From: Saprospiraceae bacterium
Lineage (GTDB): Bacteria > Bacteroidota > Bacteroidia > Chitinophagales > Saprospiraceae
DNA length: 64,000 nt
Direction: 5' to 3'
Assembly: GCA_020631355.1 (NCBI GenBank)
Contig: JAHDHL010000002.1
Span: forward strand, 131,703-195,702
Shown: positions 61,477-64,000 of the stretch, one piece after another
Layout of the letters: the number at the start of each line of letters is the position of its first letter
How positions within the stretch are numbered: position 1 is the first letter of the stretch
Position numbers and translations under genes: made by a program
The notes under the pieces: generated by a model
Told to the model about the DNA's origin: nothing
What the model saw: only the letters and a program-made list of their open reading frames with translations
Databases searched by the model: none

Positions 61477-62988
61477 ATGAAAGTAGGTATTGATGACATG
61501 TCGCTTTATGTCCCAAAGATTTATTTTGATATCGAGGACCTTGCTGTTGCACGAAACATTGAATATTCCAAACTGAACAAAGGTTTGGGACTTTCTAAGA
61601 TGTCCATTCTTGATGCGCATGAGGATGCTGCTACAATGGCGGCCAATGCCATTTTGGAACTGATGAAGAAGAACAATATCCAACCTCAACAAATCGGAAG
61701 GATATACATGGGAACGGAAAGTGCCCTTGACGGCGCCAAGCCCACTGCCACCTACACCTTGGAAATGCTCAGGAGTTATTTCAAGGAAGAATACGGAGAG
61801 GAATGCTTCCTACATTGTGATGTGATAGACATGACCTTTGCCTGTATAGGCGGAGTGGACGCACTAAACAATACCATTGATTGGGTCAGGGCGGATGATG
61901 AGAGAATGGGCATTGTCGTCAGTTCCGATAATGCCAAGTACGAACTGGCATCTTCAGGAGAATACACACAGGGTGCGGGAGCCATTGCTATGCTGGTCAA
62001 GGCCAATCCCAGATTGATTACGTTCGAGGACAACTGGGGAGTAGCCTGCATGGGTGTCCATGACTTTTTCAAACCATTGAGGCATGTGACCAAAAAGGAC
62101 CTGATTGCAGAAGTGATGGAATGGGCCGACCTCAAGGATACTGATATCCATGCCATTGAAGAAAGGACAAATGCTTCATTGGAATCCAAGGGAAACATAG
62201 ATTATAATGAAGCTACACTTACATTCCATAAGTCAACCCCCATATTCGATGGACAATACTCCAACCAATGTTATCAGGACCGAATAACAGAAGCTTTCAA
62301 CCATTTTAGGAAAAAAACCATTTCAAAGGGCATCTATCAGGATACGGATGCCATTACCCAGAGTTGGGAACGGTTGATTTTTCATTTACCCTACGCCTAT
62401 CATGGACGACGCATATTCTCCAGTATCTTCATCGAAGAACTCGAAAGACAGGGCAAATGGGATTCATTCCTTACGGAAAATGGTATCGAAATCCCAAAGA
62501 GAGCGGATTTTGAGGATGATGCATCCTACCAAAAAGCCAGCAGGGGTATTATCAGAGCAGTGAGCAAAACAGCTGAATACAAGGCATTCATCCAACAAAA
62601 GGTAGCCAAAGGAGAATGGGCTTCAAGTGATATCGGCAATATGTATGCAGGTTCCGTATTCCTCTCATTGATGAGTAGCCTGGAATCCGATGCCAACGAG
62701 AATTCCGACCTGAATGGTAAGAAATTGGGCTTCTTCGCCTATGGTAGTGGTTCCAAATCCAAGGTTTTCGAGGGGACACTTCAGGAGGGCTGGAAATCAG
62801 TCGCCGGAAATTTCGGAATCAGGAACAGACTCGACCAAAGGGATAAGGTCGATTACGACCATTACAAGAATTTGCACACCGGATATCATCAGGGTAGCTA
62901 CCAACAACCCAGTCGGACTTTCATGCTAAAAAGAATAGGAACGGATGGCACGGATTTGGGGGCTCGTTATTATGAATGGATAGATTGA
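61477..62988 (+). CDS. Hydroxymethylglutaryl-CoA synthase
   Basis: Condenses acetyl-CoA and acetoacetyl-CoA to HMG-CoA, the first committed step of the mevalonate route. Start at ATG 61477 (MKVGIDDMSLYVPKIYFDIE); 503 residues. The nucleophile Cys123 lies in DMTFACIGGVDALNN. Glu81 is in MGTESALDGAKPT and a His in FHLPYAYHGRRIF. EYTQGAGAIAMLV is another family block. It is longer than typical bacterial synthases of about 390 residues; extra sequence lies in the C-terminal half, as in some Bacteroidota homologues. No other mevalonate gene is in the window. Confidence 0.88.
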   Translation: MKVGIDDMSLYVPKIYFDIEDLAVARNIEYSKLNKGLGLSKMSILDAHEDAATMAANAILELMKKNNIQPQQIGRIYMGTESALDGAKPTATYTLEMLRSYFKEEYGEECFLHCDVIDMTFACIGGVDALNNTIDWVRADDERMGIVVSSDNAKYELASSGEYTQGAGAIAMLVKANPRLITFEDNWGVACMGVHDFFKPLRHVTKKDLIAEVMEWADLKDTDIHAIEERTNASLESKGNIDYNEATLTFHKSTPIFDGQYSNQCYQDRITEAFNHFRKKTISKGIYQDTDAITQSWERLIFHLPYAYHGRRIFSSIFIEELERQGKWDSFLTENGIEIPKRADFEDDASYQKASRGIIRAVSKTAEYKAFIQQKVAKGEWASSDIGNMYAGSVFLSLMSSLESDANENSDLNGKKLGFFAYGSGSKSKVFEGTLQEGWKSVAGNFGIRNRLDQRDKVDYDHYKNLHTGYHQGSYQQPSRTFMLKRIGTDGTDLGARYYEWID

Positions 62989-63066
62989 TGCGCCTAGTAG
63001 GCATATAGCCTCCGAAGTCATGACATCTTTAGTATATTAGAGGCACAAACCATCCTAAAGGTTACA

Positions 63067-63708
63067 ATGAGCAAGAAACCATCTTTACAAGATTTTCTCC
63101 GTGACAATCCGGGCAAGGGACTGAATGATTATTTCGAAATGTATGGACAGCCAGAGGAAACCGCACCTGTGGCCCAGCAACCCATACAACAGGATATCCA
63201 ACAGGAAAGCTATGTCGACACCCCAAGGAGTTACATCAAGGGGAACCAAAAGGACCAGTCCAGTATTGATGTCTTGAATATCATAGCATCCTTAGCGATG
63301 ATGGCTGCTTTCTTTCTACCCTGGGTCAATGTGGAAGGTTTCAAACAAGCCGAGGAATTATCCACGGTCAGTGGTCTTGACATGTATTCCCTATTCACCC
63401 ATTTCGACCTAGAATCCTTTTCCGACCTTTCATATTACACCGTATACATCATACCACTGGGCGCCTTGATAGCACTTATCGGAGAACTGATGCGGAATTG
63501 GGCGGTCAGAATCATCGGACAGATCCTAGCGATTTCATTCGGAGTATATTGGGGTATCAAATTATACTTTCTTTATACGGCAGAAGGTATACACCCTGAA
63601 GACTTGGCTGTCATGGACTTCCTACAATACGGTTATATGATTGCCATTGTTGGTATCATACTCTTACTTGTGGATATTTTCAGAACAACATTCGGTAGCA
63701 AACGATAA
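63067..63708 (+). CDS. Membrane protein of unknown function
   Basis: 213 residues. A polar, Gln-rich N-terminus of about 75 residues (APVAQQPIQQDIQQESYVDT) precedes four membrane helices (IIASLAMMAAFFLPWVNV, YIIPLGALIALIGELM, IIGQILAISFGVYWGIKL, YMIAIVGIILLLVDIF). No family recognised. Starts 78 bases after HMG-CoA synthase and ends four bases before the next start, so it is probably translated with the following gene. Confidence 0.7.
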   Translation: MSKKPSLQDFLRDNPGKGLNDYFEMYGQPEETAPVAQQPIQQDIQQESYVDTPRSYIKGNQKDQSSIDVLNIIASLAMMAAFFLPWVNVEGFKQAEELSTVSGLDMYSLFTHFDLESFSDLSYYTVYIIPLGALIALIGELMRNWAVRIIGQILAISFGVYWGIKLYFLYTAEGIHPEDLAVMDFLQYGYMIAIVGIILLLVDIFRTTFGSKR

Positions 63709-63712
63709 GTAT

Positions 63713-64000
63713 ATGGGAAAGTGGATTGGAATTGTATTCATGTTTTTCTTGGGATTGAACCCACATGTAGTCTACGCAACCATAGCTACACCTAATCATG
63801 TTCACCAAACAAATGCTGAAAAGGACGAAACAACATCGGGACAGAAAGTCAAAAAGGAAAGACCAAGGAAACAAGCAAGGAATTGGTTGAAAAAAAACAA
63901 GGGATTCCTCATCTATGGAGCTTCGGTTTTTTCAGGCGCATTACTTATAGCCTTTGGTTTTGTCAAGGCCATCAAATGGATGTGGATATTGGGTGTGCTT
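63713..64000 (+). CDS. Membrane protein, 5' part (cut by window edge)
   Basis: Hand translation from ATG 63713 gives MGKWIGIVFMFFLGLNPHVV and YATIATPN, probably a signal peptide, then a basic stretch (KVKKERPRKQARNWLKKNKG) and a membrane helix (FLIYGASVFSGALLIAFGF). The frame is open to base 64000 (96 codons). Function unknown. It follows the previous gene by four bases. Confidence 0.65.
   Translation, partial: MGKWIGIVFMFFLGLNPHVVYATIATPNHVHQTNAEKDETTSGQKVKKERPRKQARNWLKKNKGFLIYGASVFSGALLIAFGFVKAIKWMWILGVL

Overview
The window is a chromosomal segment from a member of the Bacteroidota, most likely a gliding or surface-active lineage such as Saprospiria; the class is my inference. The evidence is the ATP synthase gene order a-c-b-delta-alpha, several type IX secretion (T9SS) C-terminal signals (type A 'PNP' domains and CHU_C/gliding-motility-type domains), SprB-like repeats, a CotH/lamin-tail protein, a DUF5916 protein and promoter-like TAnnTTTG boxes. 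No tRNA, rRNA, CRISPR array, transposase or integrase was seen.

Layout. 0-3.4 kb: minus-strand ATP synthase operon (atpB-atpE-atpF-atpH-atpA, atpA cut by the window edge); its subunit a carries a signal peptide and a long His/Asp-rich segment. 3.6-10 kb: a TPR/barrel protein, a cytochrome b5-like protein, a T9SS-secreted P-domain-like protein and a vWA lipoprotein. 10-18.7 kb: an exported thioredoxin with a broken leader, a Nudix hydrolase, uridine kinase, dihydroorotase, a DUF697/SHOCT protein, an RDD membrane protein and several unknowns. 19-30.6 kb: a DUF5916 protein and a giant 2947-residue T9SS adhesin-like protein with about 20 repeats of 79 residues, 14 of them almost identical, then nine SprB-like repeats. 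30.8-40.4 kb: asd, a coiled-coil protein with amphipathic repeats, a subtilase without a signal peptide, a glucosaminidase, a methyltransferase, pssA, purS and rsmI. 40.7-46.1 kb: a flippase, a CotH-type T9SS protein and an exported amidotransferase-fold protein.

46.2-50.1 kb is the most unusual stretch: a lipoprotein, an orphan TTG-start gene, an XRE/S24 (LexA/CI-like) repressor divergent from a membrane-anchored glucosaminidase, then two small paralogues in which an XRE-type helix-turn-helix domain follows an export signal. A DNA-binding fold placed outside the cytoplasm, twice and next to a self-cleaving-type repressor, is my main candidate for an undescribed system.

50.1-64 kb: rlmH, a rhomboid protease, an MBL-fold hydrolase, two T9SS surface proteins, an SCP2 protein, a Crp/Fnr regulator, 3-hydroxybutyryl-CoA dehydrogenase, a Bax-inhibitor-1 family protein, HMG-CoA synthase and two membrane proteins, the last cut by the window edge. 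Strong hairpins separate most transcription units.
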